Notes under the pieces: generated by a model
The model's database searches: none
Seen by the model: the letters and a program-made list of their open reading frames with translations, nothing else
Told to the model about the DNA's origin: nothing
From: Gemmatimonadota bacterium
GTDB lineage: Bacteria; Gemmatimonadota; Gemmatimonadetes; Gemmatimonadales; Gemmatimonadaceae
Direction of reading: 5' to 3'
Length of the DNA: 64,000 bases
Assembly (NCBI GenBank): GCA_016704465.1
Contig: JADJAD010000009.1
Span: 457,799-521,798 of the forward strand
In this document: positions 39,463 through 47,082 of the stretch, one piece after another
How the letters are laid out: every line of letters starts with the position of its first letter
Numbering within the stretch: the first letter of the stretch is position 1
Program-made: the position numbers and the translations under genes

Positions 39463-40062
39463 TCAGTCGCGCATGAAATGGCAGCTGTAGCCGCCGGGAT
39501 TCTTGCGCAGATAGTCCTGGTGGTAGGTCTCGCCGTCATACCACGTCCCGGCCGGCTCGATGCTCGTCGTCACCGGACGCTTCCACTTCCCCGACGCGTT
39601 CACGCATGCGATGACCTGCTCCGCCGCCACCCGCTGCTCCTCGGACTGCGGGAAGATCGCCGAGCGGTACTGCGTCCCCACGTCGTTCCCCTGACGGTTG
39701 AGCGTCGTGGGGTCATGCAGCCGGAAAAACCAGCGCTCGAGCAGCTCCTCGAAGGTCAGGCGGGCCGGGTCGAAGGTCACTCGAATCGCCTCCGCGTGCC
39801 CCGACCTGCTGTCGTGCGTGTCGTGATAGGTCGGGTTTTCCATCCAGCCGCCGGTGTAACCGACCTCGGTATCGATCACCCCAGGGACATCGCGCAGGAT
39901 CTCCTCGACACCCCAGAAGCAGCCGCCAGCCAGCACGGCGGTCTCGGTGCGCGTCACGGTGCCCGTGGCCAAGGGGACGTTCCCGGCGTGGCCGTCGCGC
40001 TCGTGGCCGTCGCGCTCGTGGCCGTCGCGCTCGTGGCGGTCGTGCTCGTTGTGGTCAGGCAT
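39463..40062 (-). CDS. msrA: peptide methionine-S-sulfoxide reductase MsrA
   Basis: 199 residues from the ATG at 40062. The active-site motif AGGCFWGVEE carries the catalytic Cys, followed by EVGYTGGWMENPTY, HAEAIRVTFDP and RQGNDVGTQYRSAIF. This is MsrA, which reduces methionine-S-sulfoxide in proteins with thioredoxin. The C-terminus GGYSCHFMRD supplies a possible resolving Cys. The first ~30 residues are unusual: a repeated HERDG unit encoded by a 15-bp tandem repeat. Cytosolic; no signal peptide seen. Confidence 0.93.
   Translation of the reverse strand: MPDHNEHDRHERDGHERDGHERDGHAGNVPLATGTVTRTETAVLAGGCFWGVEEILRDVPGVIDTEVGYTGGWMENPTYHDTHDSRSGHAEAIRVTFDPARLTFEELLERWFFRLHDPTTLNRQGNDVGTQYRSAIFPQSEEQRVAAEQVIACVNASGKWKRPVTTSIEPAGTWYDGETYHQDYLRKNPGGYSCHFMRD
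39988..40047. repeat. 15-bp tandem repeat inside msrA 5' end
   Basis: GTGGCCGTCGCGCTC is repeated three times exactly (39988-40002, 40003-40017, 40018-40032), with a fourth degenerate copy to 40047. On the minus strand it encodes the repeated pentapeptide HERDG of the MsrA N-terminal tail. Confidence 0.95.
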
Positions 40063-40574
40063 GGCGAGGGGAGTACGTGAGCGGTGAAGATGGTGCGGGC
40101 GCTCGGAGCGAAGACGCAGGCACCACATGTACACGCGGCCCGTGGGGACAAGTTCCCGGCACCGCTCGAGCGTGCCGATCGTTCCGGCGTGCTGATCCTG
40201 CACCGGTGGGCGATGTGCGCGGTGACGAACTCGCGGTTGAGCGCGGCGGCTCGGCGGGGTGGGGCCGACCCGCTCTCGCGTCGCGAGGGTGCGCCAGCGA
40301 CGGCGGAGTGACTGCGCCGAGCCGATCGGCTGCACACTCCCGGCACAACGGCTGTGCGCAACGTGACCTGCTTCCGAGAACGGCTCGTGGTGCACATGGA
40401 AACGCAGAGCGCCCAGTTTCCGTGACTTCTCCCAACGGGATAGGCCAGAACCGCCCATCGGATTGATAGATCGTGCTGCAGGATGGGGTCATCTTCGTAG
40501 CGTACCGGAGACGTTCACCAAACGCGCGGCGAACTCGCCCGGAGTGGGGACTGTCCTGTCATGGAGACGAACTG
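40063..40574. other. intergenic region, nothing firm seen
   Basis: 512 bases between msrA and the YciE/YciF-like gene, which diverge. Several overlapping open frames exist but none has a start with ribosome site or a recognisable domain. Both promoters should lie here. Confidence 0.4.
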
Positions 40575-41039
40575 ATGAAGACGAAAGCCGAAGCGTTCCA
40601 TCACACGCTCAAAGATGTGTACTACGCCGAGAAGGCAATTACGCAGGCGCTGCCAAAGATGATCGACGCGGCAAGCGACGCCAATCTCAAGGGTGCGTTT
40701 GAAGATCATCTCCAGGAAACCAAGGAACACGTCAAGCTGCTGCAAAAGGTCTTCGCATCCATCGACAAGCCGTCCGAAGGCGAGAAGTGTGACGCCATTG
40801 AGGGATTGATCAAGGAGGCTGAAGGCATCATTGAAGAAGCGAGCGGCGTCGCGCTGCGCGAGTGTCTCATCGGGGCCGCGCAGGCTGTGGAGCACTATGA
40901 GATCGCGCGATACGGCACGCTGCGTGAGTGGGCCAAGCAGCTCAAGAACGATCGAGCGCACGATTTGCTATCGCAGATTCTCGACATGGAGAAGGCCGCC
41001 AACGCGAAGTTGACCGGCATTGCGGTGTCTGGACAGTAG
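40575..41039 (+). CDS. YciE/YciF (DUF892) ferritin-like protein
   Basis: 154 residues from the ATG at 40575 with GGAGA about 8 bases upstream. It is a ferritin-like helical protein: FHHTLKDVYYAEKAITQALPK, DHLQETKEHVKLLQKVF, CDAIEGLIKEAEGIIEE and AAQAVEHYEIARYGTLREWA. Glu and His at ferritin-like positions (YYAEKAI, ETKEH, EHYE) could bind a di-iron centre. Family members are stress-induced in many bacteria; the exact activity is not settled. It stands alone, beyond the divergent msrA. Confidence 0.88.
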   Translation: MKTKAEAFHHTLKDVYYAEKAITQALPKMIDAASDANLKGAFEDHLQETKEHVKLLQKVFASIDKPSEGEKCDAIEGLIKEAEGIIEEASGVALRECLIGAAQAVEHYEIARYGTLREWAKQLKNDRAHDLLSQILDMEKAANAKLTGIAVSGQ

Positions 41040-41147
41040 CATTCAGCGTTGTGCGGAATGGCGGGAGGGGCCTGTGTGACCCTCCCGACCACGTTCAATG
41101 CATCCTGATCTTCGAGCCCGCGTCAATACACGGGTGGCTCCAGGTAC

Positions 41148-41330
41148 GTCGCGGTCACAACCGCGATTGCGCACGATATCGCGATTGCCAGCGTCTTCTG
41201 CCAACGACTCGTAGTCCTCCACGGGGGCCGCGTGGTGGAGAGCGGCGCCACGTCCGACGTGCTCGCGGCGCCTCGCGACGACTACACCCGGGCGCTGCTC
41301 GGTGCCGCGAGTCAGCCGCTGTCGTTTTCC
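41148..41330 (+). pseudogene. C-terminal fragment of an oligopeptide-type ABC ATPase
   Basis: The plus-strand frame reads TAIAHDIAIASVFCQRLVVL, then HGGRVVESGATSDVLAAPRD and DYTRALLGAAS, which is the His-switch region and C-terminal block of DppD/OppF-like ATPases (ITHDLAVV ... GRVVExG ... P.HPYTRALL). Walker A, signature and Walker B are missing upstream. The frame continues to 41579 without further similarity. It is a remnant of a lost transporter gene. Confidence 0.65.
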
Positions 41331-41497
41331 AAGTACGCTGCGCGTGTCACCCGGGCCGCCGCTTCGCCGAAGCGAAGACCCTACGGCGTCGTTGCTCCAG
41401 TTTCATTCAGCCGTCGCCAAGTCGTGTGCCGCCTGTGGCGGGCGCGGGCGCTCGACGAAGGCGTCGATCGGAGGCGTTCGAGCGCCAGCCCACCGCC

Positions 41498-42508
41498 TCA
41501 CCGGGAACGGAACACCGCGCCGAGAAGGTCGATGATCAATCGAACCGCGGTCTGCGCCGTCACCCCCGTGTCGTCATAGAACGGATTGACCTCGACCACA
41601 TCGAGCCCGATGACGCGTCCCTTGCGCGGAAGCCCGACGAGCAACTCATTCATCTGCTGAAAGGTCAATCCGCCCAACTCGAGCGTGCCGGTTCCCGGCG
41701 CAAGGCTGGGGTCCAGCACATCGATGTCGAGCGACACATAGATCGTTCCCAGCTCAGGCAGTGACGCAAGCACGGCGCGTACACCCTCACGATGTACGCG
41801 CTCGGCCGTGACAATCGTGCTGCCGAGGCGCCTGGCGCGCGCGACCCCACCGGCGTCGTTCGCGATGCCGCGCATCCCGATCTGGACGAATCGCACGCCT
41901 GGTAGCCGGCTCGTCTGCTGCACCCAGCCACCGTGATTCAGGACATCGGGATCGCCGTCGCCGTAGGCGTCCAGGTGCGCGTCGAAGTGGACGACGGTGA
42001 TTGGCTCGACACCCAGTCCCCGCACGACGGGAAAGGCGATGGAATGGTCGCCCCCGAGGACCACCGGAAATGCGCCGCGGCGTACGATGGCCGCCACAGC
42101 GGTAGTGACGTTGCGCGACGTTTGGGCCATGCTGGATGGGACGACGTCCACGTCACCGAGGTCGGCCCACCGAACTCCCTTGAGGACCGTTTGCTCCGTG
42201 TCGATGTAGTAGAAGCCCTCCGCCGGCGCCCACGCGTAGATCAAGGACGCCTCGCGGATGTCGCGCGGACCGTAGCGCTGGCCTGGACGATTGCTGGTAC
42301 CCTGGTCAACAGGCACGCCCAGGATGGCAATGTCCGCGTCCAGTCGCGAGAGATCGCTGACATGCGGTGCCCGCAGGAACGTGCGGATGCCGCCGAAATC
42401 CTGGGACGAGTTCCCGAGCGGCGACGGAACGGTCGCCTGGGCACCGACGCTTCCAGCAAGCAGGAGGTACATCACGACGCACGGGACTGTTGCTTGCACG
42501 GACGGCAC
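41498..42508 (-). CDS. arginase/agmatinase-family enzyme with signal peptide
   Basis: 336 residues as drawn (GTG at 42508; ATG at 42475 is an alternative). The core is ureohydrolase: VVLGGDHSIAFPVV, VVHFDAHLDAYGD and VSLDIDVLDPS supply the Asp and His ligands of the dinuclear manganese site, and GNxTSRxPG-like contacts precede them. Family members hydrolyse agmatine, arginine or similar guanidino compounds to urea. The N-terminus (PCVVMYLLLAGSVGAQA) looks like a signal peptide, which is uncommon in the family. Substrate not assigned. Confidence 0.88.
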   Translation of the reverse strand: MPSVQATVPCVVMYLLLAGSVGAQATVPSPLGNSSQDFGGIRTFLRAPHVSDLSRLDADIAILGVPVDQGTSNRPGQRYGPRDIREASLIYAWAPAEGFYYIDTEQTVLKGVRWADLGDVDVVPSSMAQTSRNVTTAVAAIVRRGAFPVVLGGDHSIAFPVVRGLGVEPITVVHFDAHLDAYGDGDPDVLNHGGWVQQTSRLPGVRFVQIGMRGIANDAGGVARARRLGSTIVTAERVHREGVRAVLASLPELGTIYVSLDIDVLDPSLAPGTGTLELGGLTFQQMNELLVGLPRKGRVIGLDVVEVNPFYDDTGVTAQTAVRLIIDLLGAVFRSR

Positions 42509-42578
42509 CTCGATTCGGAGGGATGCAAAACAGGATCAGGCTGAGGAGTACGCGTAGCTGCCTGCTGTCCGGGTCACC

Positions 42579-42887
42579 CTATGTCGGATCATCCTGGAGC
42601 ATGCGAAGCCCGCACTTCGGGCAGTCGACCAACGACCTGCCACGCATGTACACGGTTGAGCAACGCGGGCATGGCACCTTGGAAGCGCCCAGTGCCCGTC
42701 GTGTGAATTCGATCAGCCAGACGAGCAGCAGCGCGGCGGTAAGCTGCACGCCCCCGTCAATGACGGTGGACACGCCGTAGCCGAGCAGCGCGATCAGGGG
42801 GAGTAGCAGCACGAAGGCAAGGAGCTGGAGCGTGCGACGATTGGACCCGCGCCTGTACTCGGCCCAATGCTCGGTGTACTGGCCCAT
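42579..42887 (-). CDS. small membrane protein with C-terminal zinc ribbon
   Basis: 102 residues from the ATG at 42887. Two adjacent membrane helices (LLAFVLLLPLIALLGYGVSTV, VQLTAALLLVWLIEFT) are followed by a cytosolic zinc ribbon VPCPRCSTVYMRGRS then DCPKCGLRML, with two CxxC pairs. Function unknown. A TTG at 42905 overlapping the preceding stop as TTGA is a possible coupled start, which would link it to the alpha/beta hydrolase locus upstream on the same strand. Confidence 0.7.
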   Translation of the reverse strand: MGQYTEHWAEYRRGSNRRTLQLLAFVLLLPLIALLGYGVSTVIDGGVQLTAALLLVWLIEFTRRALGASKVPCPRCSTVYMRGRSLVDCPKCGLRMLQDDPT

Positions 42888-42901
42888 GCGAAGCGCTCGC
42901 G

Positions 42902-43956
42902 TCAAGGGTGGAGTTGATAGCCGGCACGTGAAGCGTGCGCGCTTGATGGTGGCTTACTCGGTCCGCCTGAGCGGTTGCAGGACCTGGTTAGGCCGCCGCA
43001 ACGCCGGTCGAGGAACACCTGGATAGCTTCCGCGCACACTGCGGGCTGCTCGCGACACACATCGTGCGTTCCCGCTGGGATTACGAGGCGCTCTCCGTGG
43101 GGGAGCGCCCGCGCCAGTTCGGGGTCGGTGAGCCGAGCGCCGTCGAAGCCCCGCTCCCCGCTGACCACGAGCACATCGACTCGAAGGCCGGCAAGCGCCT
43201 CGCGCGAGACGTCGGGGAACGCGTCGGCCGACGTCGTCAGCGCTTCCCACTCGCGGAGGTTACTCCGCAGCGTCCGCAGAAAGCCCGGCGGGAGGCTGTC
43301 CATCGCCCCTGGGAAGACGAAATAGTCCAGGCTCACGCGAAGCGCGCCCTCGCGGTCCCCTCGCCGGAACGCCTCTCCAGCCGGTCTGAACATCCCCTCG
43401 AAGAACTTCGTGGCCACGTCTTCGCCGCCGGGCAGGGAAGGGACCCACCGCATGATCGGCGGCTCGACGACGACGAGGCTACGGACAAGATCCGGGTGCC
43501 GGAGTGCGAGCAGGAGCCCGGTGTAACCTCCGTACGAGACGCCGACGACATGGGCAGGCGCGAGCCCCTTTGCGCGGATGAGCGCCACGAGGTCCTCCGC
43601 TTCGACGGCCGCTGAGTGGTCAGTGCCGGCGAGCAGATTGTCGTTGGGGAAGTTGTAGCGGCGGCTGTACCGCAGGGTCCGATACCTCGTCGCCAGCGAA
43701 TCACCCACGGGCTCCCACTCTCGGTAGTCCTGGAGGCCCCATGAATGAAGACGATCGGCTCCCCCGACCCTCTCTCGACATAGTGGAGATCCACTCCGTT
43801 CACTCGAACGCTCGGGAGCCGCTCGCCTGCAGAGCTTCCCGACTCGGCACTGTTGGGCAACGCCGAGTCGGGGATGTCCGTACCTGTCTCTCTTGAGGTG
43901 CACCCGAAAGCCATGAGGAGGACGAGGGCGGCGGGGGCAAGGAGGTGGCGTGACAT
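42902..43956 (-). pseudogene. alpha/beta hydrolase lipoprotein, one frameshift
   Basis: ATG 43956 (AGAGGAAA upstream) starts a lipoprotein signal ending LLMAFGCTS, then VNGVDLHYVERGSGEPIVFI and HG. Here the frame breaks, and the fold continues as LQDYREWEPVGDSLATRYRT. One extra G in the GGGG run of CATGGGGCC near 43742 restores a single ~350-residue protein. The rest is intact: VVGVSYGGYTGLLLAL with nucleophile Ser, VLVVSGERG for the acid region and IPAGTHDVCRE for the His. Probably an exported esterase-type hydrolase; substrate unknown. Confidence 0.8.
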
Positions 43957-44114
43957 GGTTTCCTCTGGCAAGCAGAGAAGTTCAAGGGGCAGGTAATACA
44001 ATGCGGCCGCAGTCCGCCTCCGAATAGCCCTCTTCTGCTCCAGCGTCCGTTACTCCGCGCGTGAGGCCGCGACCGCGCGGCAGCGCCGGTCGGGACCCAC
44101 CCCCTGCGCATCGT

Positions 44115-45722
44115 TCACGTCGTCGCCGCCACCTGCACGGCGCTCCGTAGCGTCAGTCCCGCGAAGGTGATCGTTCCGTTGGTGCACCCCCCGGTGGGGA
44201 GCGTCGGCGCCCCCACCACGAAAAGGTTGGGGTGGTCGTGCGTCCGTCCGAACGAATCGCAGACGCTCGTTGCCGGATCGCTTCCCATGCGGCAGCCACC
44301 CGCCGGGTGATCCTGGTAGTCGGCCACCGCAACCGACAGAACGCGCCCCCCGCCGGCGCGCGCCATCTGATCGTAGATCGCCCGAATGCGCGCTTGCGTC
44401 GCCGGTTCCCGTGCCTCGCTCGCCTCGTCCAGCTTGTGCACGATGCGCGGCATGGGGTCGCCGTGACGATTGCGTGTCGACGGATCCAGCGTCAGGCGGC
44501 TATCGCGCGACGGGTGCGTATCCGAATACATCCGCACGCGCGCCACCCCCTTCTCCGCGCGTGCGCTCCAATCGCGCAGGAGGTCGTCGCCGAACAGCAT
44601 CGCTCCCTGTGCGCCCTTGAGCCGCGGGCGGCGCCCGGCCTCGCTCTCGAAGATCTGGATGTCGAAGCGGGCGAACGCCCCATCGGTCGGGCAGCGGAAG
44701 TGCTGGCGCGAGATCAGCGGATACGGCGCGTTCATCCCGGGATAGAGCTTCTCGTCGAGTTCGATCTGCGCCGTGGTGAACTTGTGCCCCGTCATGTACC
44801 GCCCGACGGTGTCCGACCGATTCGCCAGCCCTTGGGGGAAGCGCGATGAGGCGGAGAGGAGGAGCAGGTGCGGACTCCACGCATAGCCGCTGGCGACGAC
44901 GAACGTGCGCGCGCGATACTCGATCGCCTCCCCCGGACGCTCGGCGTGATGTCCGATCGCCGCGACGATGTCGTCCCGTGACTCGTGCACCACCAGGCGC
45001 CTGACGAGTACCCGGTCGTGCAGCGCGATCTTCGCGCCCGCCAGCAGGCGCTGGAACGTGTAGTCCGGCGAGTAGCGCGCCCCGGTCGGGCAGAGGGTGC
45101 AGGTGTGGCACCGGCGGCGCTCCGACCGCCCGTCGTACTTCACCGTATTGCGCGCCACGGGACAGCCGTAGAACGGAAGCCCACTCTTCTCCGCCCACGC
45201 CTTCATCTGCGCGAGGTTGTACGTGAGCGGCATCGGTGGCATCGGATACGGCGCCGAGCGCGCGTCTTCCGGATGCGGCGACGGCTCGCCCGCCACGCCG
45301 ATGCGCCGCTCGGCATCGGCCAGGAACGGCTCCAGCTCGGACCACTCCAGCGGCCAATCGGTGGCGAGACCGTACATCGACTCGAGGCGCAGGTCCTCGG
45401 CCGAAAAGCGGTTGGCGTGCCCCTGCCAATGCATCGCCGAGCCCCCCACCGCCATCGTGCGCGAGATGACCCCCTCGCCTCCCTGATCGGGGATGAAGTC
45501 GCCGGGCCATTCGTTCTCGCCGTACGCCAGGGCGCGCTGCCGGTGCTGCCGGCGGTTCTCCACGTCGAAGAGGCGCTGCCCCGCCTCCACGACCACGACC
45601 GTCAAACGCGGCGCGAGCTCGGACAACCGCTCGGCGAGCAGCGCGGCCGAGATCCCGCCGCCGATGATGCAGACGTCGCTTTCCACGCGCCGCGTCGCAT
45701 GCCCGACGTATGGCATGCTCAT
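44115..45722 (-). CDS. GMC-family oxidoreductase, large subunit type
   Basis: 535 residues. VCIIGGGISAALLAERL near residues 18-34 is the FAD-binding Rossmann motif; TMAVGGSAMHWQGH is the second flavin block, and HPAGGCRMG near residue 480 with VVGAPTLPTGGCTNGTITF closes the GMC fold. The RRCHTCTLCPTGARY segment and overall layout match the large subunit of membrane-bound gluconate/sorbitol-type dehydrogenases. Its start overlaps (ATGA) the stop of the small-subunit gene. A cytochrome c subunit is not seen nearby. Likely oxidises a sugar or polyol in the periplasm. Confidence 0.88.
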   Translation of the reverse strand: MSMPYVGHATRRVESDVCIIGGGISAALLAERLSELAPRLTVVVVEAGQRLFDVENRRQHRQRALAYGENEWPGDFIPDQGGEGVISRTMAVGGSAMHWQGHANRFSAEDLRLESMYGLATDWPLEWSELEPFLADAERRIGVAGEPSPHPEDARSAPYPMPPMPLTYNLAQMKAWAEKSGLPFYGCPVARNTVKYDGRSERRRCHTCTLCPTGARYSPDYTFQRLLAGAKIALHDRVLVRRLVVHESRDDIVAAIGHHAERPGEAIEYRARTFVVASGYAWSPHLLLLSASSRFPQGLANRSDTVGRYMTGHKFTTAQIELDEKLYPGMNAPYPLISRQHFRCPTDGAFARFDIQIFESEAGRRPRLKGAQGAMLFGDDLLRDWSARAEKGVARVRMYSDTHPSRDSRLTLDPSTRNRHGDPMPRIVHKLDEASEAREPATQARIRAIYDQMARAGGGRVLSVAVADYQDHPAGGCRMGSDPATSVCDSFGRTHDHPNLFVVGAPTLPTGGCTNGTITFAGLTLRSAVQVAATT

Positions 45723-46276
45723 CGCGGCGCGCGGGGCGCGGGGCGCGCCGCCGAGTTGGCGATCGTGCGGCAGCGATCCTTTCCGATGGCCGCCTCATAG
45801 GCGAGGTCGTGCGCCGTGCTGCTGGTGAACCAGAACGACATCAGATCCGCGACGACGTGCGCACCGCGCGGTACGGAGGTCAGATCCTCGATACCGGCGC
45901 GCCGCAACTCGTCGGCGAGCGCGCGCCGCCGTGCCGACAGTTCGGCATGGGCGAGAGGGCCTGACGCGAGCGCTTGCAGCTGGCGATCGTACGTCGCCGC
46001 CGGCGACGGCCCGGTGTAGCGAACGCGGGGGGAGCCGTAGCCCGGCGACAGCTCGGCTCCCTCGCGATAGCCGGCGACCCACTCGGCGAACTCGGTCGCA
46101 ACGGCGTTCGTGCGCGCGCGCCCGAGCGACTCCGGGAGCACGGTCGCCGCCAGTGTCTGCAGTGTCTCCTCGCGGAGTCCGGGAAACCCGAGCCCCTGCG
46201 CCCAGGCGCGCATGCGCGGAATGGGGAGCGTGGCGACGACCGCCAGCGCCGACTGCAGAAGGGTGCGACGTCGCAT
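45719..46276 (-). CDS. gluconate 2-dehydrogenase subunit 3-like Tat protein
   Basis: 185 residues from the ATG at 46276 (MRRRTLLQSALAVVATLPIP), a twin-arginine-like signal. The mature protein has ETLQTLAATVLPESLG, ELSPGYGSPRVRYTGPSPAA and MSFWFTSSTAHDLAYEAAIG with the final Cys-containing CRTIANS, as in small subunits that escort GMC dehydrogenases across the membrane. It is translationally coupled to the large subunit downstream, whose own N-terminus lacks a signal, supporting co-export. Confidence 0.83.
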   Translation of the reverse strand: MRRRTLLQSALAVVATLPIPRMRAWAQGLGFPGLREETLQTLAATVLPESLGRARTNAVATEFAEWVAGYREGAELSPGYGSPRVRYTGPSPAATYDRQLQALASGPLAHAELSARRRALADELRRAGIEDLTSVPRGAHVVADLMSFWFTSSTAHDLAYEAAIGKDRCRTIANSAARPAPRAPR

Positions 46277-46458
46277 GAGACTGGTGAGGAAGCGTGGCCG
46301 CCCCGAAGGGCGAGGTCGGAAGACGCTACCGCTCCCGGCAGCGAGTGGCAAGACGCGCGGGAGCGCGAACGCCTGACGTCTCCCCAGAAATCGACGACAG
46401 GTTGAACCGAGCTTAGTTTCGGCCGGCGGTTCTCGCCATGACTGTCACCGATCGCGTG

Positions 46459-46494
46459 AAATTCCCCACGTAGCGATCGTCTCAAATTCCCCAC
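46459..46494. repeat. duplicated IS-end-like motif AAATTCCCCAC
   Basis: AAATTCCCCAC occurs at 46459-46469 and 46484-46494. A close relative, TCTCAAACTCCCCAC, recurs at 63205-63219 before the IS3-type genes (one mismatch to TCTCAAATTCCCCAC at 46480-46494). Spaced direct copies just before a transposase-like HTH gene resemble terminal transposase-binding repeats of IS21-type elements. Confidence 0.5.
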
Positions 46495-46515
46495 CCCCAT
46501 TCTGGGAGCGGGGCG

Positions 46516-46764
46516 ATGTCGACCGACGCAGGGGCGTACGAGCAGGCGCAGGACGTGGGTGCCGGGGCGGTCCCCGCGGCAAGTTCCGGGCAGCCTTGGC
46601 CTGGAGCAGACCCGATGGTGGCGGAGACGGTGGTGGAGCAGGTCGTACAGGCGTTGGGGCGCGGCGACCCGATCGCCGAGGTGGCACGCGCCTTCGCCCT
46701 CGACCGCAAGACCGTGCGGGCCTGGGGACGGCGTGGTGCGTACGTCCCGCGGGCCGCCCGTTAG
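46516..46764 (+). pseudogene. transposase N-terminal HTH fragment, IS21 istA-like
   Basis: 82 codons from ATG 46516 to TAG. The C-terminal half reads VVEQVVQALGRGDPIAEVAR then AFALDRKTVRAWGRRGAYVP, a helix-turn-helix as at the N-terminus of IS21 IstA transposases. No integrase core follows, so it is truncated. Duplicated AAATTCCCCAC motifs upstream fit an IS end. The assignment to IS21 rather than another HTH-bearing transposase is an inference. Confidence 0.5.
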
Positions 46765-47082
46765 GCGGACGCCGCTCGCCAAATCCGCGAACCAACCGTT
46801 AGGCGAAACGCCCACGGGCAGCCGAGCGCCTGCGCAAACCCTGTCCTACATCCTCAACGCCGGCTTCTGCTGCGAGCGGACCGCGCGATGCCGGGCGCTA
46901 CACGGGGGGACGTTCGGCGTGCGCGTCCGTCCCACCGAGGTGTCCGATCGGTCCCCGCGGCGACCGGGCGCCCACGGGAAACAACCTCCGCACATCCACC
47001 GAGATCCACCGAGGGGCGGCGGCGGTCGGCGGGTGGTGAACGGCCTGGGCAGCAGGACGTCATTCCGGTCCGCGGTTCCTTC
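46765..47082. other. intergenic region with short IS1182-like sequence
   Basis: 318 bases. CTACATCCTCAACGC at 46847-46861 is identical to the bases at and beyond the right inverted repeat of the IS1182-family element (59990-60004), which hints at an older related insertion. No gene is seen. Confidence 0.35.

Noticed and set aside
44500..45800. 432-codon minus frame and 271-codon plus frame over the GMC gene
   Set aside because: They overlap the GMC oxidoreductase, which has unambiguous FAD motifs; composition is Arg/Ala-rich as expected for shadow frames.
30586..46803. Many GTTAGGC/GCCTAAC strings outside the cassette array
   Set aside because: They lie in coding sequence or lack complementary arms and the characteristic loop, so they are not attC sites.
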